Shown here: positions 17,034 to 25,915 of the stretch, one piece after another | Layout: every line of letters begins with the position of its first letter | How positions within the stretch are numbered: the stretch's first letter is position 1 | DNA from: JBICHN01 sp043101845 | GTDB taxonomy: Bacteria > Planctomycetota > Phycisphaerae > Phycisphaerales > UBA5793 | NCBI GenBank assembly: GCA_043101845.1 | Contig: JBICHN010000002.1 | Span: forward strand, 558,001-622,000 | Reading direction: 5' to 3' | DNA: 64,000 nt | Program-made: the position numbers and the translations under genes | Notes under the pieces: generated by a model | Seen by the model: only the letters and a program-made list of their open reading frames with translations | What the model was told of the DNA's origin: nothing | Databases searched by the model: none

Positions 17034-18145
17034 CGATTCCGCTTCGTCACGACGACGGACGGGGTGTCGATCTCGTCGGCGTCGTCGTCGAACTCACCGG
17101 CGTCACCGTTTCGCTTCGCGCGCTGGTCCGCGGCGCGCTCGTCCGCCTGAATCCCTTCGAGCATCTCTTCAGGGACTCCAATTCCTTCGTTCGACGCGTC
17201 GAGCGTGTCGTGTTCGTCGCGGACCTTGAGGTCGTAGACCATGGGCACTTTCATCACCATTTCGTGGTAGAACCCGTGTCCCCACAGTCCGTCTTCGCCG
17301 TGGCAATCACCGTGGTCGGCGCAACAGACGATCGACGCGTCCGCGTGCTGGAACCCCTGAATGATCGGAGCGAGCGCGCCGTCGACGAATTCGAGGCACG
17401 CGCGCTGCCGTTGCTGAGATTTGTCGCGGCTGTTCTGTTTGCCGAACGGCATCGTGTGGTTCACCGGCGGCCAGGGCGCGCCCTTGTAGTGGTAAGGGAT
17501 ATGCGTCTCGCCGATGTTGATGAAGACGAAGCACGGCTTGCCACGGGCCTTGTCAAGTTCGGCCAGAGCAAAGGCGACCTGCGCCTCCGCATCGCGGCCG
17601 GTATAGCTGAACACGTCGAAGTCGTCGGTAAGCAGCCGACCGGTGTCCAGACTCGGATCGAACCACCGCATCGCGCCGGTCCCGATGGTGTGGAATCCGC
17701 GGCGTTTGAATCCTTCGACGATTGTGCCGCCCCGGAGCTGAATCCAGTCGGTCCGCACTCCGCCGGCCGCGCCGTTGACGAGTCGGAAGATTCGCCCCGC
17801 CTTGGGGTTGCGATAGGGCTCGCGAGATCCGGCGATTCCCGGAGTAATCCCGACGAACATGGCCGCGTGCGATGCGAGCGTAAACGTCGCCGGCGCCTCG
17901 GCCTCGAACGGTTCGCCAATCGATTTGAGCGTGGGGCAGTTCGCCGCCTGCCAGACATCGAAACGGCACGAGTCGATCGTGACGAAGAGAACCGAGTCCG
18001 GATGAATGGCGCCCGATGATTGGAGCGACGCCGCGAGTTCGTCCGTATTGATGCGAGCGAGGCGACGGTTCTGAAGCAACCGACGGATATCACCCGGATG
18101 ACGAAGGCCCTTGAGGGCCAGTTTGATTCGCCTCCGCAACTTCAT
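16982..18145 (-). CDS. Sulfatase/alkaline-phosphatase-superfamily protein
   Basis: This 387-residue protein shows the metal-binding core of the alkaline phosphatase superfamily: VLFVTIDSCRFD with the first acidic ligand near the N-terminal third, FINIGETHIPYH, and CADHGDCHGEDGLWGHGFYH with the second set of Asp/His ligands. There is no signal peptide or membrane helix, so it looks cytoplasmic. The CxPxR maturation motif of true sulfatases is absent: the position after VTIDSCRFD has PATFTLASHAAMF, which suggests a phosphatase, phosphodiesterase or transferase rather than a formylglycine sulfatase. The C-terminal 60 residues are acidic then basic, low in complexity, and overlap the DUF2071 gene. 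The substrate is unknown. Confidence 0.75.
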   Translation of the reverse strand: MKLRRRIKLALKGLRHPGDIRRLLQNRRLARINTDELAASLQSSGAIHPDSVLFVTIDSCRFDVWQAANCPTLKSIGEPFEAEAPATFTLASHAAMFVGITPGIAGSREPYRNPKAGRIFRLVNGAAGGVRTDWIQLRGGTIVEGFKRRGFHTIGTGAMRWFDPSLDTGRLLTDDFDVFSYTGRDAEAQVAFALAELDKARGKPCFVFINIGETHIPYHYKGAPWPPVNHTMPFGKQNSRDKSQQRQRACLEFVDGALAPIIQGFQHADASIVCCADHGDCHGEDGLWGHGFYHEMVMKVPMVYDLKVRDEHDTLDASNEGIGVPEEMLEGIQADERAADQRAKRNGDAGEFDDDADEIDTPSVVVTKRNRQDTASGDQATTSRRSE

Positions 18146-18451
18146 GCGTCCGATGCCTCCCTCTGGCGGTGCGACTCAAGCTTCCACTTCTATGGTATTT
18201 CACGCCGCGAGGCGCGAACTTGTTTCAACAATAACGGAGCATGTCCGATTTCCCGGACAAAATCAGCATTTCGCTCGGAGAAGCGCCAATCGTTCGAACG
18301 AGTCTCAGCGCGTCGAACTATGGAACGGATATCTCGTGACGCTCGGGTGGGATGCGCTGGAAACCGGTACAATCCCGGACTTCGTCGCCTGTGGCGATGA
18401 CGCGGCGTCATCGACGCAGACGCAAGAATCCATGGCCGCTCAGGAGAAGAC
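18146..18451. other. Divergent intergenic region without a gene
   Basis: This 306-bp gap separates two divergent genes. It holds a TACAAT hexamer at 18368-18373 that could be a -10 for the PfkB gene, a 19-bp palindrome (next entry) and an AGGAG ribosome site 5 nt before the PfkB ATG. The open frames crossing it have no recognisable protein features. Confidence 0.4.
18395..18413. repeat. Perfect 19-bp palindrome upstream of the PfkB gene
   Basis: CGATGACGC and its exact inverse GCGTCATCG are separated by one base. With 9-bp arms and an odd centre it is more like a dimeric repressor site than an RNA hairpin (loop too short). It lies 22 bp downstream of the candidate -10 and 38 bp before the start codon, a position where a bound protein would block transcription. 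The binding protein is unknown. Confidence 0.5.
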
Positions 18452-19363
18452 ATGCCGCTCGTGGTGACCGGATCGATCGGAATTGACACCGTGCACACTC
18501 CGTCAGGGTCCGCCGAGGAAGTGCTCGGCGGCTCGTGCGTTTACTTTGCGGCCGGGGCAGGCTTCTTTGCGCCCGTGCGGCTCGTCGCCGCGGTCGGCGA
18601 CGACTTCGACGAGCGGCACATGAATACGCTCAACGCCTTTCCGAATGTCGATCTCTCCGGACTCGAGCGGCGTGCGGGATCGAAGACCTTTCGATGGACC
18701 GGGCGTTACCTCGACAACATGAACGATCGCGAGACGATTGAAGTTCATCTCGGGGTGCTGGGTGAGAGACCGGCTCCGGCGCCGGACTCGTTTCGCGATT
18801 CGGAGTTCCTCTTTCTCGCGAACACCGATCCGGTCACCCAACTCGAGTTTCTCGAGTCGTTCCCGAATCGGCGACTCGCGGTCGCCGACACGATGGACTT
18901 GTGGATCCAGACGAAGCGCGACGAACTCAATTCGCTACTCGATCACATCGACGGGCTGATTCTGAACGACTCCGAAGCGGAACTCCTGACGGAGGACCCG
19001 AACGCCGTCCGCGCCGCCCGGACCATTCGCGAGCGGCACGATCTCGGCTTTGTTCTCGTGAAGAAGGGCGAACACGGGTCGATTCTGTTTCATCGGAGGG
19101 GGATGGCGGCGCTCCCCGCGTACCCGGTCGAGCGGGTCATCGACCCGACCGGCGCCGGAGACAGCTTCGCCGGAGGTCTCATGGGATACCTCGCCGCGGT
19201 GGGTCGCACGGACTTCGAGGCGATCCAGGCGGCGATGACCCACGGAACGGTCATTTCGAGCTTCACGATCGAGGCGTTCAGCCTCGATCGACTCCGTCAG
19301 ATCGGCGAGGCCGAGATCCACAAGCGGATGATCGAGTTCGCCCGGGCGGTGCGGGTCATCTGA
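18452..19363 (+). CDS. PfkB-family carbohydrate/nucleoside kinase
   Basis: The 303-residue protein has the ribokinase fold. It opens with PLVVTGSIGIDTV and a GGSCVYFAAGA substrate-lid region, and contains the anion-hole and catalytic motif DPTGAGDSFAGGLMG with the base aspartate in GAGD. The kinase transfers phosphate to a sugar or nucleoside. The lid and FLANTDPVTQ segments resemble the adenosine-kinase-like/sugar kinases of this superfamily, but the substrate is not certain. AGGAG 5 nt before the ATG fixes the start. It is followed by rpsR after 136 nt. Confidence 0.85.
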   Translation: MPLVVTGSIGIDTVHTPSGSAEEVLGGSCVYFAAGAGFFAPVRLVAAVGDDFDERHMNTLNAFPNVDLSGLERRAGSKTFRWTGRYLDNMNDRETIEVHLGVLGERPAPAPDSFRDSEFLFLANTDPVTQLEFLESFPNRRLAVADTMDLWIQTKRDELNSLLDHIDGLILNDSEAELLTEDPNAVRAARTIRERHDLGFVLVKKGEHGSILFHRRGMAALPAYPVERVIDPTGAGDSFAGGLMGYLAAVGRTDFEAIQAAMTHGTVISSFTIEAFSLDRLRQIGEAEIHKRMIEFARAVRVI

Positions 19364-19419
19364 GTCGCACCGTGTATTGTCCAAATGAGGCGAGCCGCCT
19401 ACGCTTGCCGCTGAACTCG

Positions 19420-19438
19420 CCCCCCGGTGTCCGGGGGG
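19420..19438 (+). terminator. Perfect GC hairpin between PfkB gene and rpsR
   Basis: CCCCCCGG, a TGT loop, then CCGGGGGG: an 8-bp all-GC stem with a 3-nt loop, 57 nt after the PfkB stop and 61 nt before rpsR. There is no T run, so it is either a weak terminator or a structured leader for the ribosomal protein gene. Confidence 0.45.
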
Positions 19439-19499
19439 CCGCTCACGCCCTGGCGTCGGCGTCCACGAGAATCAACCTCTCTGCCCAGCGAAGAGCATC

Positions 19500-19739
19500 A
19501 TGCCCAAGTCAGTCGAACGCATCGCCAAGCGAGCCCGAGTCGCCCGTCTGAGCGCCAATGGGACCCTTCATGTCGATTTCAAGGACGCGGACTCGCTTCG
19601 CCGTCTCATGAGCCCGAACGGGAAGATCTATTCGGCGAAGCGACTTGGCGTGACCGCGCGTGAGCAGCGACTTATCGCACAGGCGATCAAGCGGGCCCGC
19701 TACATGGGTCTGCTGCCCTACACGAACGCGACGCTCTGA
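19500..19739 (+). CDS. rpsR: 30S ribosomal protein bS18
   Basis: The 79-residue basic protein aligns with bS18 in its core: HVDFKDADSLRRLMSPNGKIYSAKRLGV, the equivalent of the 'YKD..LLRRFIS.RGKI..RR.TG' block, then QRLIAQAIKRARYMGLLPY, the 'RRLARAIKRAR.LALLPF' block. It lacks the zinc-binding cysteines seen in some S18 proteins (C-minus type). bS18 binds next to bS6 on the small subunit platform. In most bacteria rpsR lies with rpsF, ssb and rplI; here it stands alone between a kinase gene and a convergent carboxypeptidase gene. GAAGAG just upstream serves as the ribosome site. Confidence 0.88.
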   Translation: MPKSVERIAKRARVARLSANGTLHVDFKDADSLRRLMSPNGKIYSAKRLGVTAREQRLIAQAIKRARYMGLLPYTNATL

Positions 19740-19761
19740 TCGTTCGCGCGTCCGCCGGTCG

Positions 19762-21288
19762 CTATTCGATCAACTCGACAACCACATTCGACACCCGGCC
19801 GACCTGTGCGGCCTGGAGATAGACCGTCTGCGTCGACGCGCTCGGCGGGATGAGCGCGGTCGCCTCGGCGAGCCCGGTCCCGTCAGCGACCGCGGTCGCT
19901 CCAAGCCGCGCGTTCACGACGCTGAGCGACACACCGAGTTCCGGTACGGGAGTGAGTCCGAAGCCGCCGAGCGAATAGGCGAAGTAGGCGGTCTCATTCG
20001 GTGTGGCGTTGACGACCCGTAAGGTCGCATCGAACCCGGAGACGAAGGGATCGATCTCCATGATGAGTCGGTTGGCGTCCGGCGTGAGCGCCACATCGAG
20101 CGTCAGCTCGACTTCCGGATCGATCGAAACGAGTTCGATCACCGGCTCATAACCGGGTTTCTCGTAGGCGACGAGATACTCGCCGGCGGGGGCGAAGACG
20201 CTGTACCGACCGTGGGCGCCTCGGCTTGAGTTCATCTCACCATTCGGATAAATCACATCGATGAGCCGGACTGACGCTTCGAGTGGGGCGCCGGTGTTCG
20301 CGTCGCTGACACGCCCGGAAAGCGGAATCGGCCGCTCGATCATCCAGAGTGTGCCGGGCCACACCCGGTCGGCCTCCGCGAGCGCCTGTGAGTAGTCCGG
20401 CTGCTGGCGGCGGCCGGTTTCGGTCAGGAAGGAATACGCGCCCATGGCGCCGAGCTGCCACTGGTACTGCTCGCCGTCTGCGCTGGGCGGTCGGTGATCG
20501 CCGCCGTAACTCGACGCCTCCGACAATCCGATCGCTTCGGCGATGAGGTACTCATCAAACGGGTGCTCGAGGCAGCGGTATCCGTGAAGCGTCTCGCGGC
20601 CGCTCGAGTGGTAATCGAGCACCTTGTCGAAACCCTGGTCCTCGCTCCAGACGATCATGGTCTGTGTCTCGACCTCAGTCAGCGGGGCGTCACCCGAAGT
20701 GCAGCCGTCGGCTTCCCATCCGAAGGGGTAATCACGATTCAAATCGCGGTCGCGCGCATTGTGTCGAGTACCTGCGACATACCCGTCCGGATTCCAGACG
20801 GGGGCGATCCAGATCTCGTACGAGTCGACGGCGTCCGTGACGCGCGGATCGGATCCGTACTCACTCGTAAAGCGCGAGATGGCGTCGAGCGCGATGACGG
20901 GAGTGATGATTTCGTTGCCGTGATGCGCCGAGACCATCATGAACGACGGTTCGTCTTCGTCGAGCCCCACCGAGTCTGAAATCTTCACGGCGACAAGGTG
21001 GCGTCCCTGAACGGTGGCGGGAAGGCCGTAGAGATCCGTCAGGTCCACAAACGCACAGATGTCCGGAAAGTTTGTCGCGGCGTCCATCATCTCCTGCACG
21101 ATCTCGTCGTAGGTGGGGTAGTCCCCGTCGGGCGCCGGAGCGTCTCGAACAACCGAAATCGAATCGGTCGCGCGCGTGGCGTCGGGGTTCGGATCACTCG
21201 CGGCAAAGGCAGCCGCGCTCGACACTCCCACGACAGAAGCCAGCGACAAGATCACGCGCGAGACCGACGAGTCAAACTCGATCATCAT
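19762..21288 (-). CDS. Secreted M14 zinc carboxypeptidase with C-terminal regulatory domain
   Basis: The 508-residue preprotein has an N-terminal signal peptide (VILSLASVVGVSSAAAFA). The M14 catalytic domain carries the zinc motif AHHGNE (H..E) near residue 110, NPDGYVAGTRHN and RDLNRDYPF with the substrate-binding Asn-Arg pair, the third zinc histidine in LDYHSSGRE, and the general-base Glu in FLTETGRRQQ. A CarboxypepD-regulatory-like beta sandwich follows (LSGRVSDANTGAPLEASV ... GEYLVAYEKPGYEPV), then a further beta-rich tail. Such enzymes trim C-terminal residues of extracellular peptides. The start is one of two adjacent ATGs (21288 or 21285), chosen for the signal peptide; open sequence continues to 21381. 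Confidence 0.9.
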   Translation of the reverse strand: MMIEFDSSVSRVILSLASVVGVSSAAAFAASDPNPDATRATDSISVVRDAPAPDGDYPTYDEIVQEMMDAATNFPDICAFVDLTDLYGLPATVQGRHLVAVKISDSVGLDEDEPSFMMVSAHHGNEIITPVIALDAISRFTSEYGSDPRVTDAVDSYEIWIAPVWNPDGYVAGTRHNARDRDLNRDYPFGWEADGCTSGDAPLTEVETQTMIVWSEDQGFDKVLDYHSSGRETLHGYRCLEHPFDEYLIAEAIGLSEASSYGGDHRPPSADGEQYQWQLGAMGAYSFLTETGRRQQPDYSQALAEADRVWPGTLWMIERPIPLSGRVSDANTGAPLEASVRLIDVIYPNGEMNSSRGAHGRYSVFAPAGEYLVAYEKPGYEPVIELVSIDPEVELTLDVALTPDANRLIMEIDPFVSGFDATLRVVNATPNETAYFAYSLGGFGLTPVPELGVSLSVVNARLGATAVADGTGLAEATALIPPSASTQTVYLQAAQVGRVSNVVVELIE

Positions 21289-21477
21289 TTCGCCCTTCGG
21301 TGCGGAGTAATCCCACGATCGGTCGCCGGCGTCAGGGCTGGCGGCGCCGCCCAACATAGCAGACCGGTCCATTCGAGTCACGACCTTTCCGGGCGCCGAG
21401 GCCGGCTCGATTTGCCCCGTTCATCCCATTCTGCTTGACTATGCCGACTCCGATCGTTCGTAACCGAAAGGCGGCGG

Positions 21478-22764
21478 GTGAAGAGCCATCTCCTCCAGCG
21501 CGGATTCGTGTCGTTGCTCGTGACCCAGTTTCTGGGCGCCGCGAACGACAACATTCTCAAGCAGATCCTGATCTTCATGGTCACCAAGGGGCTCTGGCAG
21601 AACGCGCTCGGTGATGGCGGGCAGGGCTATATCGCTCTCTGCATGACCATTCCGTTCATTCTCCTCTCGGGATACGCCGGTCGCTTCGCTGACCGTCGGA
21701 GCAAGACGCAGGTAGCGCTCTTCGTCAAGATCGCCGAGATCCCGATCGCGGTGACCGCGCTCGTGGGACTTTGGGTGGGAAACCTCTGGCTCACACTCGT
21801 CGCGTTCATTGCGCTCGCAGTTCAGAGCGCCTTCTTCGGTCCGGCGAAGTACGGCATGATTCCGGAGCTCGTGACCGAGGGTGAATTGAGTCGCGCGAAC
21901 GGCGCGATCAACATGCTCACGAACATCGCGATTATCGTGGGCACGCTCATCGCAGGTCCCGTGTGCGACGCGTACTTTCCCCAGGCGAGTCAACGATCGC
22001 ACGACCCCTTGCTGTGGCTGCCGGGCGTGACGCTTGTACTTGTCGCACTGCTCGGTCTCGGCGCGGCGCTGTTTCTGCCCCGGCTCGAAGCGAAGGACCC
22101 GACGACGCCGTATGAGTGGAACCCGTTCGGCGTCTATGTCGATGCGCTCAAGTCGATGGCGCGGGGACCGCTCATCTGGATCGCGCTGGCCTGGGGCTAT
22201 TTCTACATGATCGGGATGATTTCCATTCTCATCCTGCCGGAGTACTCGGTCGTGCTCCAGATCGACTTTACGAAGACGAGCTATCTGCTCGGCATACTTG
22301 CGATCGCGATCGGCGGGGGCAGCGCTTTCGCCGGACTCATCTCGGGTCATCGCATTGAGCCGCGCCTGACGCCGATCGGGGCGGTGGGGTTGACGCTCTT
22401 CCTTGTGCTGCTTGGTGTCGTGCCGCCGAGCTACTGGAATGTGGCGGCGTTCGTCGCCGGCGCAGGATTCTTCGCCGGGCTCTATCTCGTGCCGCTCCAG
22501 GCGCTCCTGCAGGACCTCTCACCCGAGAAGGAGCGCGGCCGATTCCTCGGGACCGCGAACGCGCTCTCGTTCCTCTTCAGTTCGATCGGCGCCGTCGTGT
22601 GCTGGATGGCCCTCGGCCCGGCCGGGCTTCCGGCGCCCCGCGGATTCCTCGTCGCGGGCGTGCTGTCCCTTCTCGGGACCGGTGTGCTGCTCTGGCGTCT
22701 GCGTCGGTTCATCGCGCACGCGCAGGGCGGCGACGCGGAGCGACCGGCGGGCGACCCGGGTTGA
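21478..22764 (+). CDS. MFS transporter, LplT-like
   Basis: The 428-residue protein has about 12 membrane helices. The opening segment VTQFLGAANDNILKQ is the 'FLGAxNDNxxK' signature of the LplT-type lysophospholipid transporter branch of the major facilitator superfamily, and the loop 2-3 motif appears as GRFADRRSKTQ. In E. coli LplT flips lysophospholipids for re-acylation by Aas, to which it is sometimes fused; no acyltransferase gene is adjacent here, so the substrate is not certain. The start is a GTG at 21478 with AAAGG about 6 nt upstream; no ATG is available in frame near the conserved N-terminus. It converges with the ABC permease gene (6-nt gap). Confidence 0.85.
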   Translation: MKSHLLQRGFVSLLVTQFLGAANDNILKQILIFMVTKGLWQNALGDGGQGYIALCMTIPFILLSGYAGRFADRRSKTQVALFVKIAEIPIAVTALVGLWVGNLWLTLVAFIALAVQSAFFGPAKYGMIPELVTEGELSRANGAINMLTNIAIIVGTLIAGPVCDAYFPQASQRSHDPLLWLPGVTLVLVALLGLGAALFLPRLEAKDPTTPYEWNPFGVYVDALKSMARGPLIWIALAWGYFYMIGMISILILPEYSVVLQIDFTKTSYLLGILAIAIGGGSAFAGLISGHRIEPRLTPIGAVGLTLFLVLLGVVPPSYWNVAAFVAGAGFFAGLYLVPLQALLQDLSPEKERGRFLGTANALSFLFSSIGAVVCWMALGPAGLPAPRGFLVAGVLSLLGTGVLLWRLRRFIAHAQGGDAERPAGDPG

Positions 22765-22770
22765 TCACGA

Positions 22771-24186
22771 TCAGGCCTGACGCAACCACTTGAGAAGCGT
22801 CTTGAGATTCGGGGGCTTGCCGTACATGAGCACGCCGATCCGGAAGATCTTCGCCGTCGCCCAGACGCCGGCGAACACGGCGGCGAAGCCGATGACATTC
22901 GTCGCGACGACCTGCCACATCTCCACTTCCTGATTGCTTCCCAGACGCATCGCCATGATGAACGGCGTGAAGGGCGGAATGAAGCTCAGCGTGGTCGCGA
23001 GCGAGCCGTTCGGCGCCTCCATGATCGGAATCATCACCACGAACGGAACGAGCATGACCATCATGAGCGGCGTCATCATCGCGCTCGCTTCTCGCGGATC
23101 AGAGACGGCCGAGCCGACCGCGGCCATCATGCAGCCCACGAAGAGGTACGCCATGAAGAAGAACGGAACGAACGCAAGGATCTGATCAATCCCGATGAGG
23201 TGGTCGAGCTCGAACTTGTCGAGCGCCGACCATCCGAGAGCCATGTAGACCGCGAGCATGGTGAGTCCGACGGCGCCCTGCCCGAAGATCTTGCCCGTCA
23301 TGAGTTGCATCGAAGAGACCGCCGACAGAAGTACTTCCATCACGCGGCTCTGCTTCTCCTCGATCGTCGACATGAGCAGGTACTGCCCGCCCGTGAAGGT
23401 GCTGATCCAGAGGAGCATCATGAAGATGATCGGCATGAACTCGGCGAGTTCTGAAGCGTCCTTCGCTTCACCTTCGTCCGTGACCATCGAGCGGTTGATG
23501 CGCGGCGGAACATTCGCGAGCTGAATCTGGCTGACATCGAGTTCAGTCAGGCCACTCGAATGGATCCGTGCGCGCACGACGCCCTGGCGAATTCCCTGCT
23601 CGAGGCCGGAGACATTTCGGCTGTGCATGCCGGAAGGCGTCTGAAGGCGAATCGCTTTGGATTCAAGGGGCTGAAGCGCATTCCGGTTCAGCTCAATGTA
23701 CGCGAGCAATTCGCCGCGGTTGATCTGCTCGGTCATCCGCGCGCGGAGTTCTTCGAGCTCGTTCTGATCGGTCACCGGTTCAAGCAGGTCGATCTCGATC
23801 TGAGGTGTGGGCTGATCGAGCAGAGCGCCGCCGGCCCCGCCAGCGAAGGCGACGGCGACGGAACCCATGGGCCCCGCCAGGCCCTCCATCTGCTTTCGCA
23901 ATTCCGCCTGCGCCTCTTCACTTTCTTGAAGCTTCGCAAGCTCCGCCTTCTTCGTTTCAATCGCTTCGGCGTCGAATTCCTCTTCAATCCACGGCGCCGC
24001 GTATTCGGTCGCGTCCATGATCGCGACGCGGCCCTCCATGCGCGGGGCTTCGCTCTTGATGATCTGAGGGAGGATGATCATCAGGCCGTAGAACAGGATC
24101 GGAAAGACGAAGGCGCCGAAGATGAACGCCTTCGTAAGGACCGTGGACTTGTACTCGCGGATGAGAACCTGCCAGACCTTACCCAC
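22771..24186 (-). CDS. NatB-type ABC-2 transporter permease
   Basis: The 471-residue protein has the ABC-2 exporter layout of NatB. One membrane helix near residues 20-42 (FIFGAFVFPILFYGLMIILP) is followed by an extracytoplasmic domain of about 200 residues with a short coiled coil (EAIETKKAELAKLQESEEA), then five or six C-terminal helices. SRVMEVLLSAVSSMQLMTGKI is the conserved EVLLS..S..QLM.GK motif of this family. NatAB of Bacillus extrudes sodium; related pairs export other substrates. The start codon overlaps the end of the ATPase gene by 8 nt, so the two are coupled. Confidence 0.88.
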   Translation of the reverse strand: MGKVWQVLIREYKSTVLTKAFIFGAFVFPILFYGLMIILPQIIKSEAPRMEGRVAIMDATEYAAPWIEEEFDAEAIETKKAELAKLQESEEAQAELRKQMEGLAGPMGSVAVAFAGGAGGALLDQPTPQIEIDLLEPVTDQNELEELRARMTEQINRGELLAYIELNRNALQPLESKAIRLQTPSGMHSRNVSGLEQGIRQGVVRARIHSSGLTELDVSQIQLANVPPRINRSMVTDEGEAKDASELAEFMPIIFMMLLWISTFTGGQYLLMSTIEEKQSRVMEVLLSAVSSMQLMTGKIFGQGAVGLTMLAVYMALGWSALDKFELDHLIGIDQILAFVPFFFMAYLFVGCMMAAVGSAVSDPREASAMMTPLMMVMLVPFVVMIPIMEAPNGSLATTLSFIPPFTPFIMAMRLGSNQEVEMWQVVATNVIGFAAVFAGVWATAKIFRIGVLMYGKPPNLKTLLKWLRQA

Positions 24187-25120
24187 GACCCACCTCCAGC
24201 TCGCCGAATTCGTTGAGATGCGCGTCTTCCACCAGGCTGATGAAGATGTCGTCGAGACTCAGCCGGCGGAGCTCGACCTTTCGGGCGCGCGTCGCGGAAA
24301 GGATGTCCTGCATCACGCCGTGGGGATCGGCGCCGTCGTCAAGGTAGACCTCGTGCTCGTTCTGGACGCGGTTCACGCGCATGACCCCGTTGAACCGCGC
24401 GAGATCCGCCGACTCACCGTTCAGCCGTACGAGGAGTGTTCGCGGATCGAATCGGGCCTGAATCTCTTCAAGCGGCCCGTCGAGCACTTTGCGCCCGCGG
24501 TTGATCATGAAGATGCGGTCGCAGATTTGCTCCGCCTGGTGGAGCACATGGGTCGAAAAGATGAATGTGCGTCCCTCGTCCTGATTCAGTTCGATGATGA
24601 GGTCGCGAAGCATGCGGGCGTTGACCGGGTCGAGCCCGGAGAACGGTTCGTCGAGAATGATGAGCTGCGGGTCGTTGATGAGCGTCGCCGCGAGTTGCAC
24701 CTTCTGCTGCATGCCCTTGGAGAGCTCTTCGAGCCTCTTCTTCGTGACATCCGGGAGATTGACGCGTTCAAGCCAGAGTTCGGCGCGCTTCTTTGCGGTT
24801 CCCGCATCCACGCCCTTGAGCCTCGCCATGTAGACAAGGAACTCGAGTACCTTCATCTTCCGGTAGACGCCGCGCTCTTCGGGGAGGTAGCCGATGAGGT
24901 CCTTGCTTTCCACGGCCGAGTCGCGTCCGAGGACCGAAATGCGGCCGCTGTCCGGGAAAATGATCGACATGATCATCCGGATCGTCGTCGTCTTGCCGGC
25001 GCCGTTCGGGCCGAGGAAGCCGCACATGCTGCCCAGAGGCACAGTGAGGCTCAGATCGTCCACCGCTTTGAGCGATCCGAACGACTTGTTGACATTCTCG
25101 ATTTCGATCGCCGCATTCAC
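24179..25120 (-). CDS. NatA-type ABC transporter ATP-binding protein
   Basis: The 313-residue ATPase partners the downstream permease. Walker A is GPNGAGKTT, the signature is ELSKGMQQKVQLA, Walker B with D-loop is LIILDEPFSGLDPVN, and the H-loop is IFSTHVL. The LSKGMQQK form of the signature is characteristic of NatA-like exporters. About 80 residues beyond the ATPase core form the C-terminal accessory region seen in this family. The start is the first ATG before the conserved IEIENVNKSFG. It lies 99 nt downstream of pdeM on the same strand and could be read through from the repair cassette or have its own promoter. Confidence 0.92.
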   Translation of the reverse strand: MNAAIEIENVNKSFGSLKAVDDLSLTVPLGSMCGFLGPNGAGKTTTIRMIMSIIFPDSGRISVLGRDSAVESKDLIGYLPEERGVYRKMKVLEFLVYMARLKGVDAGTAKKRAELWLERVNLPDVTKKRLEELSKGMQQKVQLAATLINDPQLIILDEPFSGLDPVNARMLRDLIIELNQDEGRTFIFSTHVLHQAEQICDRIFMINRGRKVLDGPLEEIQARFDPRTLLVRLNGESADLARFNGVMRVNRVQNEHEVYLDDGADPHGVMQDILSATRARKVELRRLSLDDIFISLVEDAHLNEFGELEVGRG

Positions 25121-25219
25121 CGGGCGAGCACTCCAGAGATCAAAGCTTGAGGGGATACCACGGAGCCGGGGAACATCTTATGGAAGGACGAGCCCCGCGT
25201 TTCGCGGTCTTCACCCGAA

Positions 25220-25915
25220 TTACGCCCGCGAACGGGAGCGCCGTCGGAGCGTCGTGGCGCACTCAACGACCGCATCGGGGCCGACCGCAAAGATGCGGTC
25301 ACCCGACCGGGGCTGGATCCGGTAGCCGCCCGTGAACGACCCGAACGACGGGAGAATGAGGATGAGCGGGCGCACCCAGAAACACGGGGCGCGGAGCCCG
25401 GCGACGCCGGCGCCGGTCGGCGCGGTGAGTCGGACGACCGGGTGGAGGTGGCCGGCGAGCGTCGGACTCGTCGGATCGTCGATCGGATCGTGACGCAGGT
25501 GGAATGGTTCTTCCGCCGCGGACTCATCGAGAATCCGAATGTCGAGAAGTCGCGCAATCTCGTCCACTCGTCGATCGTGATTGCCGAGGACGAGTTCGAT
25601 CGCCAGTCCGCGGTGACCCTCGCGCCAGCTGAGAAGCCGGGTGCGCGTAGCGTCCGCTTCGTGTCCCTCGGGTGAATGAAAGAGGTCGCCGAGAGCGATG
25701 AGACGCCGCGCTTCCCTCGACCGGACGAGCGTCGACAATCGCTCGAGGTCGGCGTCGGTCACCGTTTCGGGGGCGGGAGAACCCGCGAGCCGAAAGGCGG
25801 CCGGCTTCCCGAAGTGCGCGTCCGCGATGATGAGGGTCTTGCGGCGCTCCCACCAGATCGCTCGTTCAGGAAGGAGCGACAGGCGCTCGTCGTGCCAGTT
25901 CAATTCAGCCGTCAC
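25220..25915 (-). CDS. pdeM: Ligase-associated metallophosphoesterase PdeM
   Basis: The 231-residue protein has the calcineurin-type phosphoesterase motifs: IIADAHFGK (D-x-H), GDLFHS, LGNHDRR (GNHD) and AGHLHP (GHxH). The spacing and the opening LPERAIWW match the stand-alone phosphodiesterase always found with the ligase-associated helicase and nuclease (known family, TIGR04123). The protein hydrolyses phosphodiesters with Mn2+; its exact substrate in repair is not settled. Its start overlaps the end of the helicase gene by 11 nt, and it is the last gene of the cassette. Confidence 0.92.
   Translation of the reverse strand: MTAELNWHDERLSLLPERAIWWERRKTLIIADAHFGKPAAFRLAGSPAPETVTDADLERLSTLVRSREARRLIALGDLFHSPEGHEADATRTRLLSWREGHRGLAIELVLGNHDRRVDEIARLLDIRILDESAAEEPFHLRHDPIDDPTSPTLAGHLHPVVRLTAPTGAGVAGLRAPCFWVRPLILILPSFGSFTGGYRIQPRSGDRIFAVGPDAVVECATTLRRRSRSRA

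Noticed and set aside
18111..18467. 118-codon frame crossing the gap before the PfkB gene
   Set aside because: No homology-like pattern, overlaps two genes' ends and the promoter region; no ribosome site.
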